Assembly: GCA_934661735.1 (NCBI GenBank)
Contig: CAKUJN010000001.1
Coordinates: 13,494 to 77,493 of the forward strand
Length of the DNA stretch: 64,000 bases
Direction of reading: 5' to 3'
Origin: an uncultured Oscillospiraceae bacterium
GTDB taxonomy: Bacteria; Bacillota; Clostridia; Oscillospirales; Oscillospiraceae
Shown in pieces: positions 1 through 7,330 of this stretch (position 1 is the stretch's first letter; every line of letters begins with the position of its first letter). A program made the position numbers and the translations under genes. The notes beneath the pieces are model-generated. The model did not search any database and was not told where the DNA came from. It saw only the letters and a list, made by a program, of their open reading frames with translations.

Positions 1-348
1 CGGCGCGCGGGCGTTGATGGCCATGATGCGGTCATACTCCTCCATCGGCGTCCGGTCAAACGGGCACGAGAGCGTCATGCCCGCGTTGTTGATGAGAACG
101 TCCAGCCCGCCGAAGCACCCGACCGTCTGCGCGACTGCGTCTGCGGCATAGGCGTCGTCAGTCAGATCGCCTGCCAGCAGAAGCGTCTGTGCGCCCTGTT
201 CCCGCGCGGCTGCGGCCGCGGCATCCAGCTTTTCACGGCTCCGGCCGAGCAGCGCCAGCTTGACGCCTTCGTGCGCCAGCCGCCGCGCCAGACATGCGCC
301 GATGCCGCCGCCCGCACCGGTGATCAGAATGATTTTCCCATCGCTCAT
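1..348 (-). CDS. Short-chain dehydrogenase/reductase (SDR), partial
   Basis: The N-terminal 116 residues of an NAD(P)-dependent SDR oxidoreductase; the rest lies beyond the left edge. Seen: the Rossmann glycine motif TGAGGGIG at residues 10-17, an LAGDLTD segment as expected after beta-strand 3, and the NNAG motif near residue 88. The catalytic Tyr-x-x-x-Lys is outside the window, so the substrate cannot be guessed. The ATG overlaps the stop of the upstream phosphohexomutase gene as ATGA, so the two are probably translationally coupled and share a promoter. The family call is secure; the function is open. Confidence 0.85.
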   Translation of the reverse strand, partial: MSDGKIILITGAGGGIGACLARRLAHEGVKLALLGRSREKLDAAAAAAREQGAQTLLLAGDLTDDAYAADAVAQTVGCFGGLDVLINNAGMTLSCPFDRTPMEEYDRIMAINARAP

Positions 349-1847
349 CGGACAAACTCCGCCAGCGCCGCGGTATCCAGCAGCTCGCAGCCCGACAGGA
401 ACGCGTACAGCTCTCCGGCGATGGTTTTCACGCCGCCCGCGCTGTCCGATTCGATGTTCAGCGGCATGAGCGGGTCGTGCAGGCTCAGCCGCAGCAGGAA
501 CCAGCCGTCCCCGTGCGCCTTGTCCAGATTGACGCGGATGCCCTCATAGTTGCTCGGCGCAAGCGTCCAGCCGGCCTGTGCCTCAGCATAGGCGGTCAGC
601 CGGTCGATGACGCTCTGACCGTAGGTTTTGAAGTCGTCGCACAGCAGATTCATGCGGAATTCGCGGCTTTCGGCGGGCTCGGCCAGATCGGCAATCAGGG
701 ATTCCAGCGTATAGCCCTCTTTTTTGGCGCGCGCCAGCTCAATGAGCAGCCGTGTGACCAGGTATGCGCCGTCGTCAAGGAAGTAGTTCTCCTTCAGCGC
801 GCCGTGACCCGAGGTCTCCATGGCCAGCTGGCTGTCGTGCCCCTCGCGGTTGAGGCGCATGGACTCGTTGATGACGTTTCGATAGCCGCGCTTGAAGCGG
901 TGGTGCACGCCGCCGTGCTTTTCAATGAAGGCGGCAAGGCCGGTCGAAGTGATCGAGTCGGTGACGATGGTGGTTCCTGGATGCTCGCGCAGGAGAATTG
1001 CAGACATCATGGCAATGATGCGGTTGCGGTTCAGCTCCGAGCCGTCGGAGAGCACCGCGCCCGCGCGGTCAACGTCGGTGTCGAAGATGATGCCGAGGTC
1101 AGCGTGCGTTTCGGCCACGGCGTCCATGATCGACTGCATCGCAGCCTCATTTTCGGGATTCGGGATGTGATTGGGGAACGAGCCGTCGGGATCGAGGAAG
1201 CGGCTTCCGTTGGTGTCTGCGCCCAGCGGCTTCAGAACCTTTTCTGTGTAGAAGCCGCCCGCGCCGTTGCCGGCGTCCACGACGATGCGGAGCCCTGCCA
1301 GCGGTGTTTCACTTCCGGCCGCATCGCGGACTTTTTTGCACAAAAGCGCCGCATAGGCGTCCATAAACGCGCCTGCCTGCACGATACCTGCGGGGAGGCC
1401 CGTCTGCGCGTCAGAGGCCGCCAGCTTCAGAATTTCGGCGATATCCTGCTTTTCCAGACCACCCTGCGGCGTGAAGAATTTGAAGCCGTTGCGGTTAAAG
1501 GGAAGGTGGCTGGCTGTGATCATGACGGACGCGTCAAACATATAACCCTCAGTGACGGTGCACATGAACATGGCGGGCGTGGAGGCCATGCCAAGGTCGG
1601 TGACAAGCAGACCCGCCTGCGCCATGGCCTCGCAGATCCATTTGCTCAGCGTCGGGCCGGACAGGCGCGAGTCGCGGCCGACAGCCACGCGCAGCGGGCG
1701 CTTCTCCGTTTTCTGCGTCAGCCAGAGCGCAAAGCCGCGCCCGATGTCGCGGCAGGCCGTCTCAGTCAGGTTGACGTGCTGGCCCTCGATTCCCTCCAGC
1801 GCGACGCCGCGGATGTCGCTGCCGTTTTGCAGTTTCTGATAATCCAT
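345..1847 (-). CDS. Phosphomannomutase/phosphoglucomutase family protein
   Basis: A 500-residue alpha-D-phosphohexomutase, which interconverts hexose-1-phosphate and hexose-6-phosphate for cell-envelope sugar synthesis. All four family motifs are visible: the phosphoserine loop TASHLPFNRNG (Ser near residue 113), the metal-binding loop DTDVDRAG, the sugar-binding segment ETSGHGALKENY, and a C-terminal phosphate-binding domain. ManB/Pgm-type enzymes are usually 450-580 residues, so it is full length. A ribosome-binding site (GGAGGAGC) precedes the ATG, and a promoter lies 55-85 bases upstream. Whether it prefers mannose, glucose or glucosamine cannot be read from the sequence. It is followed by the overlapping SDR gene. 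Confidence 0.92.
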   Translation of the reverse strand: MDYQKLQNGSDIRGVALEGIEGQHVNLTETACRDIGRGFALWLTQKTEKRPLRVAVGRDSRLSGPTLSKWICEAMAQAGLLVTDLGMASTPAMFMCTVTEGYMFDASVMITASHLPFNRNGFKFFTPQGGLEKQDIAEILKLAASDAQTGLPAGIVQAGAFMDAYAALLCKKVRDAAGSETPLAGLRIVVDAGNGAGGFYTEKVLKPLGADTNGSRFLDPDGSFPNHIPNPENEAAMQSIMDAVAETHADLGIIFDTDVDRAGAVLSDGSELNRNRIIAMMSAILLREHPGTTIVTDSITSTGLAAFIEKHGGVHHRFKRGYRNVINESMRLNREGHDSQLAMETSGHGALKENYFLDDGAYLVTRLLIELARAKKEGYTLESLIADLAEPAESREFRMNLLCDDFKTYGQSVIDRLTAYAEAQAGWTLAPSNYEGIRVNLDKAHGDGWFLLRLSLHDPLMPLNIESDSAGGVKTIAGELYAFLSGCELLDTAALAEFVR

Positions 1848-1901
1848 GATGCAAGCTCCTCCGTTTTTATGGTATGTTGTCAGCTGTTGCTTTCTTTTCT
1901 C

Positions 1902-1930
1902 ATGATACCACCAGAAACCACAAAAAGCAA
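1902..1930 (-). promoter_or_regulatory. Sigma-A-type promoter for the phosphohexomutase gene
   Basis: On the minus strand TTGCTT (1930-1925) and TATCAT (1907-1902) are separated by 17 bases and point into the phosphohexomutase gene about 55 bases away. Pattern match only. Confidence 0.55.
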
Positions 1931-1962
1931 CACAATGACGCGGAAAAACTGAGCAAAGTACA

Positions 1963-1997
1963 ACGCCGGCACCCGCGCTGTGCGCGAATGCCGGCGT
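1963..1997 (-). terminator. Hairpin after the deacetylase gene
   Basis: A stem with arms ACGCCGGCA and TGCCGGCGT encloses a second GC-rich stem, four bases past the stop of the deacetylase gene. The U-tract on the minus strand is poor (TGTACTTTG), so it may be a weak terminator or mainly a 3'-end stabiliser. Confidence 0.5.
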
Positions 1998-2001
1998 CAG
2001 T

Positions 2002-3285
2002 TTACGATTCGCTGCTCAGACGCTGAATGATGGCGGCGGCCTGTGCGCGCGTCAGATTGCGGCGCGGCAGGAAGCGGCCGTTGCTGCCCTGAAAAATCCC
2101 GAGGCGCGTGCAGAGCGCCACGCCGTCAAGCGCCCAGTCCGAAATACTCTGCGCGTCGTCATAGACACTGACCGAGCCGCCGGACTGCGCTTTGCCGCGA
2201 TAGGTGAGATAGCGCGCAACGACGGTCGCGACCTCCTCGCGCGTCATGGAATCGTCCGGACGGAAGCGGTCCTCGAAGCCTGCCATCAGCTCCGCGTCAA
2301 ACATCCACGCGATGTACGGACGGCGCGCATCATCGGCTGCGACGTCGCGGAACGTCTTGTCCGAGCGCATGGTATAGCCGTCGTCCACGCCGCAGAAGCG
2401 GGCAATGGCCATTGCAAAATCACCGCGCGAAATGGCGCGATCGGGCAGAACATGCCCGTTTTTGTCGTATTCCAGATACCCGCGGTCCAGACAGAACATC
2501 AGCGCGTCATAGCCCCAGTGCGCTTCCAGATTGCGCTCAACATAGCTTCCGGTTGTGACGGCGTCGGCGGGAAGGTTGACGCCCCTGTTTTTCGCGTCGT
2601 AATAGACCACGCCCGTCTCCGGCGTAATGCCGCGGCGCAGCAGAAGCTCTTCCACGGTGACAAATTCATAGCCCTGATCGGCCAGCGCGTCCATGGCGCT
2701 CAGCGCGCCCTGCACGCTGGTTTTGTAGATGTCGTGCACCAGAACGATCGCGCCGTCGTATGCCTGATCCAGAATGGTGCTCCGGACGGATTCCGCGTTC
2801 AGACTTTTCCAGTCCAGCGAATCAACCGACCAGTTGATCAGCGGCGCGTCCGCCGCCGAGCGGACGGTCGCATTGGCGTTGCCGTAGGGCGGGCGGATGT
2901 AGTAGGTTTGCTCGCCGCCAGCTTCGACCAGCAGCTTGCGGTTGGATTCCATCTCCTGCACAACCTCGTCATAGGAGAGCGTGTTGAGATTTTTGTGGTT
3001 GTATGTATGGCTTGCCAGCTGGTGCCCGCCCTCGACGATTTTTTCCAGCACGTCAGGGTAGGACGACACGCGGTAGCCTGCGATAAAGAATGTGGCCTTT
3101 GCGCCGCGCGCGGCAAGTCCGTCCAGCAGGTCTGTCGTATACGCGCCTGGGCCGTCGTCAAAGGTAAAGGCAATCAGCTTTGCGCCGCAGTCCTGCGGCC
3201 CAGCGGCCAGCGCCGGAAGCGCCAGCAGCGGCAAAAGCAGCGCCGCCAGCAGAAGCGCGGCCGCGCAGCGAATTTGTTTGCTCAT
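2002..3285 (-). CDS. Polysaccharide (peptidoglycan) deacetylase with S-layer homology domains
   Basis: A 427-residue secreted protein. A signal peptide (basic MSKQIR, then a Leu/Ala core ending in LPALAAG) leads into a NodB carbohydrate-esterase-4 domain. Its motifs are TFDDGPG (catalytic Asp and metal Asp), SHTYNH (metal His), RPPYG, and VLVHDIY (catalytic His). The C-terminal third carries SLH repeats, for example ISRGDFAMAIARF, MTREEVATVVARYL and LTRAQAAAIIQRL, which bind secondary wall polymer. Likely role: deacetylating peptidoglycan or a wall glycan while anchored in the cell wall. An in-frame upstream ATG at 3312 exists, but the ATG at 3285 has an AGAGGG site at good spacing and begins the signal peptide. 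Confidence 0.9.
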   Translation of the reverse strand: MSKQIRCAAALLLAALLLPLLALPALAAGPQDCGAKLIAFTFDDGPGAYTTDLLDGLAARGAKATFFIAGYRVSSYPDVLEKIVEGGHQLASHTYNHKNLNTLSYDEVVQEMESNRKLLVEAGGEQTYYIRPPYGNANATVRSAADAPLINWSVDSLDWKSLNAESVRSTILDQAYDGAIVLVHDIYKTSVQGALSAMDALADQGYEFVTVEELLLRRGITPETGVVYYDAKNRGVNLPADAVTTGSYVERNLEAHWGYDALMFCLDRGYLEYDKNGHVLPDRAISRGDFAMAIARFCGVDDGYTMRSDKTFRDVAADDARRPYIAWMFDAELMAGFEDRFRPDDSMTREEVATVVARYLTYRGKAQSGGSVSVYDDAQSISDWALDGVALCTRLGIFQGSNGRFLPRRNLTRAQAAAIIQRLSSES

Positions 3286-3336
3286 AGGGAACCCTCTTTC
3301 CATGCAAAACATCAGTTGTGTATTTATGTCATCATC

Positions 3337-3365
3337 ATCATACCACGTTCGACGCGCTTCGGCAA
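3337..3365 (-). promoter_or_regulatory. Sigma-A-type promoter for the deacetylase gene
   Basis: Minus strand TTGCCG (3365-3360), 17-base spacer, TATGAT (3342-3337), about 50 bases upstream of the deacetylase start. It lies at the right-hand border of the deacetylase gene, next to the composite repeat. Confidence 0.55.
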
Positions 3366-3404
3366 CGCATTAAGAGAAAATTCAGAATCTGCCTCCGGCG
3401 GTGT

Positions 3405-4312
3405 CTCTTTTGCAGGTGCACTGCAATTGCTGCTCCGCGGACAATTTTACACGGCAGTCTGTAGGGGCCGACGACTCTGTCGGCCCGTCTGTCCGGTTTC
3501 ACCAGATTACCTCTTTTGCAGTTACACTGCAACCGTGTCTCCGACGGCCCATTCTTTTCTGCCTTGCCAGAAAAGAATGGGGAGAAAAGAGGCGCTGGAC
3601 GCGCTTCATATTGCGCGCTCACGCGCGCGAGTTTTTGGCCGCTTCGCGGCCTGAACGCCCTCTTCGGGCGCAAGACAGATATTTTCCCGATAGCTTTCGC
3701 TTCCAATATTGCTTACGGGTTTGTAGGGGCGCCCACATCGGCCCGTTGGAAACCAGCGAATTTGCCGCAGATTTCCATTAAAATGGTACGCACGGCGCGG
3801 GCGGACAGAGTCGTCCGCCCCTACAAAGAGCTACAATAGCACGCAAATATTCTGCACCACTGGCACATACGTAGATACGCTGATCTTTCCACGGCAGCGT
3901 GTTTTACCATCTTCTTGCGTGGCAACTGCTCCCGATGGGAGCGTTGTCCCCACGCAGGCGGCGCTGTAGTTCAGCTTTGCAGAAAGATTTTCGTGTGTTG
4001 GCCGCAATGTTTTTCAACGGGCTCATTCTGTGGCACTGCGGTACAATCCGATTCGCATCCAGGCGCCTCTTTTTGCCTACTTTTTCTGGCGCAGCAGAAA
4101 AAGTAGGTCTGCGAAGCAACGGCTGCGGTGTCACCGCATTCAACAGCAGTCCGGTGAAAACGAACAAGCGGGGCCGATGTGGGCATCGGCCCCTACGGAG
4201 GTGGGAGATCTGGCGCAGCAGAAAAAGTAGGTCTGCGAAGCAACGGTTGCGGCCTCGCCGCAAATTCGGCACCTCCGGTGCCCGACCGGACATCACCGTT
4301 CCGGCTGCGCCG
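3405..4312. repeat. Composite non-coding repeat element, copy A
   Basis: About 0.9 kb without a convincing gene, between the 3' end of acsB and the 5' end of the deacetylase gene. In order along the plus strand it holds: a GTAGGGGCCGACGACTC-type palindrome at about 3471-3500; an imperfect AGAAAAGAATGG inverted repeat at about 3550-3582; small GC stems around 3615-3675; a second GGGGCGGACGA-type palindrome at about 3800-3825; a conserved block at 3830-4076 with a long stem-loop at 3924-3965; and a CTACTTTTTCTG/CAGAAAAAGTAG palindrome at 4078-4107. A 40-base piece (GCAGCAGAAAAAGTAGG and following) occurs twice, near 4090 and 4213. The same order recurs in copies B (18680-19500) and C (41560-42466). 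Extent and borders are approximate. Function is unknown. Confidence 0.8.
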
Positions 4313-4313
4313 G

Positions 4314-4348
4314 AAAAAACCAGCCTCTGCCATCTGGCAGGGGCTGGT
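4314..4348 (-). terminator. Rho-independent terminator after acsB
   Basis: On the minus strand the arms ACCAGCCCCTGCC and GGCAGAGGCTGGT form a stem with a two- to four-base loop, followed by TTTTTT, 23 bases beyond the acsB stop. It ends the acsA-cooC-acsB transcript before the repeat element. Confidence 0.85.
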
Positions 4349-4370
4349 GCAATTCTGTATGTGATGCGGC

Positions 4371-6512
4371 TTACATATCCAGCGGCTCCATGCTGAGGAC
4401 GGGGTGGCCGACCTCGGACAGGAACGCCAACAGCTCCTCAGGATCACCGGAGGCGCAGTTGGTTTCATCGGCGACCATATCGGCAAAGTTGTCGATATCG
4501 TACAGGTCCTTGGCAGTCTCATTGAGCTTGTCACGGATCTGATCCTTCAGCTCCTTCGGCAGCCATACCAGACGGGCAACGCCGCCCTCGGCCTTGAGGA
4601 ACTTGTGCGATGCGATATAGTGCTTGCCGTGGCCCATGAAGCCGGGCGTCTGCACGCCGCCGCCAGTCATGGAGGCCATTTCGGAGAACGTCATGCCAAG
4701 CGGGGTCATGCCGGCGAATTCGCGGCAGGTGATAACGACGCCCATCGAGCACGGCTCGATGCCGCAGATGCACTCGAAGCAGCCGCAGGAGGTCATCGGG
4801 TCCTCCAGCAGGGAGTACAGCGTGACATGCTCCAGCGCGCCGTGCGAATACTGCGCGACGGCCTCGTCAACGTCCTCATAGCGGCCGGTGCGCTCGTCGA
4901 TGCAGCGCTCCTTGGTGACGACCTGGCACGGACCCTGCGGGTCAAGCTCGTTCGTTGCCTTGGCGTCCAGCCACGACACTGCGCCGCACAGGCCCAGACG
5001 TTCGGGCGTGACGATGCAGACATGGCTCGGGGAGAACGCCTGACACATGATGCAGGAGTAGAATACCGGCACGGACTCGTCGGTCATGGACTTCAGGCGC
5101 TCGTCGCGCTTGTCAAAGACCTCGTTGGCGTGCTTGCGAAGCTCGGCGTTCGCCTCGTCGCCGACGACGATTTTAACCTGGCACTTGTCGACGACGGTGT
5201 CGAATTCGGACTTGATCTTGGCGTACAGAACCTCGCCGATGTGGCGGAACTTGAAGCCGGCGTCAAAGTCGGCCTTGCTGATACGGACGCGGATCATGTC
5301 GCGCTGGCCAGTGTGCATCAGGCCCTCGACACAGTTGAGGAACTGGTGAATCTTGCGCTCGAAAACAGGCTCAAAGTCGGGCTGCATGGCCTTGCCGGCA
5401 ACATCGACGGTATAGCTGAGCGAAATCTTGGAGCCGACGGGGATCTCGTCGATTTCCGGTCCGACGACCTCGATCTTGTGATCCTCAACCTCGGAGGCGT
5501 CCTTCGTGGTGACCAGCTCGAAGCAGTCCTTGCGCGAGCCGTCGATTTCGACCTGCATATCGCCCTTACGGATGATTTCGCCCTCGAATGCGGAGGAGAA
5601 CGAGACGGGGATGTCAATCTTTGTGATCTTCAGCTTGATGCCGCGCGCCTCAATGGAGGTGTCAATCCAGTCCTTTGTATTATCGTAGATGATCAGGGAC
5701 TTCGGAACGGCCCACATATCGTCGTGGTCGTTGGTGATAACGGGGAAGCCCAGCTTGATGGCGCCCGCGCCGCAGGCGACGGTGATGTCGTTGACGGGCT
5801 TATAGGCGTTGACGAACGCATTGATGCGCTCGAAGGTGTACTTGTGGAAGCCCTCGACGTCGCCCGGCTGGATGGCGCCGAAGATCATGGCCGCGCGGAC
5901 GACCAGCGAGATGACGTGGCCGACGGACCAGATATCCTCGCCGACGGGGACGACGCGGACGGGGAAGCTCATGGACAGCCCCGCTTCAACGGCCTGCTCG
6001 ATGATACCGCCGATCAGGAATACGAAAATACCGCGGGACTGATAGCCCTTGATGGTCTCAACCGCCTCCTCGGTGGAGGGAGCCGGCCCGATCATGACGA
6101 CAAAGCCGGGGATATCGCCGGTGACCAGCGGAACGCCAAGCTCGCGGACCTCGGCGTCGGTGAAGTGGCCGTGATATGCGGTGCCCTCGTACGGAGTCTG
6201 GGTCTTGACGTACTTGCACGCCTCAATCATCTCTGCGGCGATGGCGGTGCCGACGCCGGACTGGAAGATGGAGTGGGTGCGCTTTTCGCGGAGCATCATG
6301 GCCTTGACGTCGGCCAGAGCCGCCTGAAGCTCGCCGGTGGTGGTGACCTTCTTGCCGATGTAGGCATAGATGCAGGCGAGGAAATATGCGGTGCTGGGAA
6401 GCGCAAGGGGAGCGTCGGGGCCGACCTCGGCGACGATTTTGCTGACTTCTTCCTCGGCCTTGGCGAACATTTCGTCAGAGCCGTTAAAGACGCGTTCAAA
6501 CAGAGTCTTCAT
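4371..6512 (-). CDS. acsB: CO-methylating acetyl-CoA synthase (CODH/ACS alpha subunit)
   Basis: A 713-residue acetyl-CoA synthase that joins CO, a corrinoid-bound methyl group and coenzyme A to form acetyl-CoA in the Wood-Ljungdahl pathway (cytoplasm). The A-cluster ligands are all present: Cys487, Cys490, Cys499 and Cys509 reproduce exactly the 3-9-10 spacing known for the Moorella enzyme's [4Fe-4S] cysteines. The Cys-Gly-Cys that holds the distal nickel is in SCGCFECICG at about residue 576. Relative to Moorella numbering it is about 19 residues shorter, from the N-terminus. It is third in the transcript after acsA and cooC, 18 bases below cooC, with an AAAGGAATG ribosome-binding site and a terminator directly behind it. 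The corrinoid protein and methyltransferase genes are not in the window. Confidence 0.97.
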   Translation of the reverse strand: MKTLFERVFNGSDEMFAKAEEEVSKIVAEVGPDAPLALPSTAYFLACIYAYIGKKVTTTGELQAALADVKAMMLREKRTHSIFQSGVGTAIAAEMIEACKYVKTQTPYEGTAYHGHFTDAEVRELGVPLVTGDIPGFVVMIGPAPSTEEAVETIKGYQSRGIFVFLIGGIIEQAVEAGLSMSFPVRVVPVGEDIWSVGHVISLVVRAAMIFGAIQPGDVEGFHKYTFERINAFVNAYKPVNDITVACGAGAIKLGFPVITNDHDDMWAVPKSLIIYDNTKDWIDTSIEARGIKLKITKIDIPVSFSSAFEGEIIRKGDMQVEIDGSRKDCFELVTTKDASEVEDHKIEVVGPEIDEIPVGSKISLSYTVDVAGKAMQPDFEPVFERKIHQFLNCVEGLMHTGQRDMIRVRISKADFDAGFKFRHIGEVLYAKIKSEFDTVVDKCQVKIVVGDEANAELRKHANEVFDKRDERLKSMTDESVPVFYSCIMCQAFSPSHVCIVTPERLGLCGAVSWLDAKATNELDPQGPCQVVTKERCIDERTGRYEDVDEAVAQYSHGALEHVTLYSLLEDPMTSCGCFECICGIEPCSMGVVITCREFAGMTPLGMTFSEMASMTGGGVQTPGFMGHGKHYIASHKFLKAEGGVARLVWLPKELKDQIRDKLNETAKDLYDIDNFADMVADETNCASGDPEELLAFLSEVGHPVLSMEPLDM

Positions 6513-6530
6513 GTATGCGTTTCATTCCTT

Positions 6531-7304
6531 TCAGATTCGTTCTTGAGAATCGATCCTGGCCTTGATGGCGCGGATTTCGTCCAGCGCCTCAGGGCTGCAA
6601 TCGTAGGGAGACAGGCCTCTCCGGTCGGCGTCGATCACGCCGGTGTTGTAGTGGATCATGCCAAGCAGTGCGCTTTCGGGGATGCGGCTGCGGACGAAGG
6701 CTTCATCGGACCCGTCGCGGACCTTGTTCGCCACGACTGAGACGTTCCGGATACCGAGGTCAGCGGCAAGCTTTTTGACCTTTTCATAGGTCTGCACGCT
6801 GCGCGCGCCCGGTTCGATGACGACGATGAAGCGGTCGACCATGCTGGCCGTTCCGCGGCCGAGATGCTCAAGTCCGGCCTCCATGTCCATGACGACGACG
6901 TCGTCCTTCCGGAAAACCAGACTGGACAAAAGCGCCTTGAGCATCACATGCTCGGGACAGACGCATCCGGCGCCGCCGGTATCCACGGTGCCCATGACCA
7001 GAAGCTTTACGCCGTTGACGTCCTTTGCCAGCTTGTCCGGCAGGTCGGAGACCTCGGGATTGAGCTTGTAGAAGCTGTTCATGTCGTTGACGCCGGTGCG
7101 TTCCTTTGCCAGCTGCTTCATCTTGGACACGGGGACGATGGAATTGACCTCATCCTCCGTCAGACCGAGCGCCAGACCCAGATTCGCGTCCGGATCGACG
7201 TCAGCGGCCAGAACGGTCCGGCCCTCGTCGGCGTAAAGCCTTGCCAGTGTGGAGGCCAGCGTCGTTTTGCCGACGCCGCCCTTTCCGGTGATCGCTACTT
7301 TCAT
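6531..7304 (-). CDS. cooC: CODH nickel-insertion ATPase CooC
   Basis: A 257-residue MinD/ParA-type P-loop ATPase that matures carbon monoxide dehydrogenase by aiding nickel insertion into the C-cluster. Seen: the deviant Walker A KGGVGKTT at residues 8-15, DVDPDANLGLALG (switch I), VMDMEAGLEHLGRG (switch II), and the CVCPEH segment near the middle, which matches the CooC metal-binding Cys-x-Cys region. Length is typical (about 250-265). It lies between acsA (26 bases away) and acsB, as is common in acetogen clusters. A related name, AcsF, is used for the ACS maturation paralogue; the sequence alone does not separate the two firmly. Confidence 0.93.
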   Translation of the reverse strand: MKVAITGKGGVGKTTLASTLARLYADEGRTVLAADVDPDANLGLALGLTEDEVNSIVPVSKMKQLAKERTGVNDMNSFYKLNPEVSDLPDKLAKDVNGVKLLVMGTVDTGGAGCVCPEHVMLKALLSSLVFRKDDVVVMDMEAGLEHLGRGTASMVDRFIVVIEPGARSVQTYEKVKKLAADLGIRNVSVVANKVRDGSDEAFVRSRIPESALLGMIHYNTGVIDADRRGLSPYDCSPEALDEIRAIKARIDSQERI

Positions 7305-7330
7305 AGGGGAAAGACCTTCTTAAATCAAAA

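Noticed and set aside
3821-3910. A 29-codon reading frame on the minus strand of the repeat element, present in copies A (3821-3910), B (19115-19204) and, extended, C (to 42024), starting MVKHAAVE or similar
   Set aside because: The differences among the three copies fall at first and second codon positions as often as third, the stop is part of the TGTAGGGG palindrome, and no ribosome site is suitably spaced. Conservation appears to be of the DNA, not of a peptide.
4404-6740. Very long reading frame (778 codons) antisense to acsB and cooC
   Set aside because: GC-rich coding sequence leaves long open frames on the other strand. The product is Asp/Gly/Val-rich with no motif, while the sense strand encodes a full acetyl-CoA synthase.
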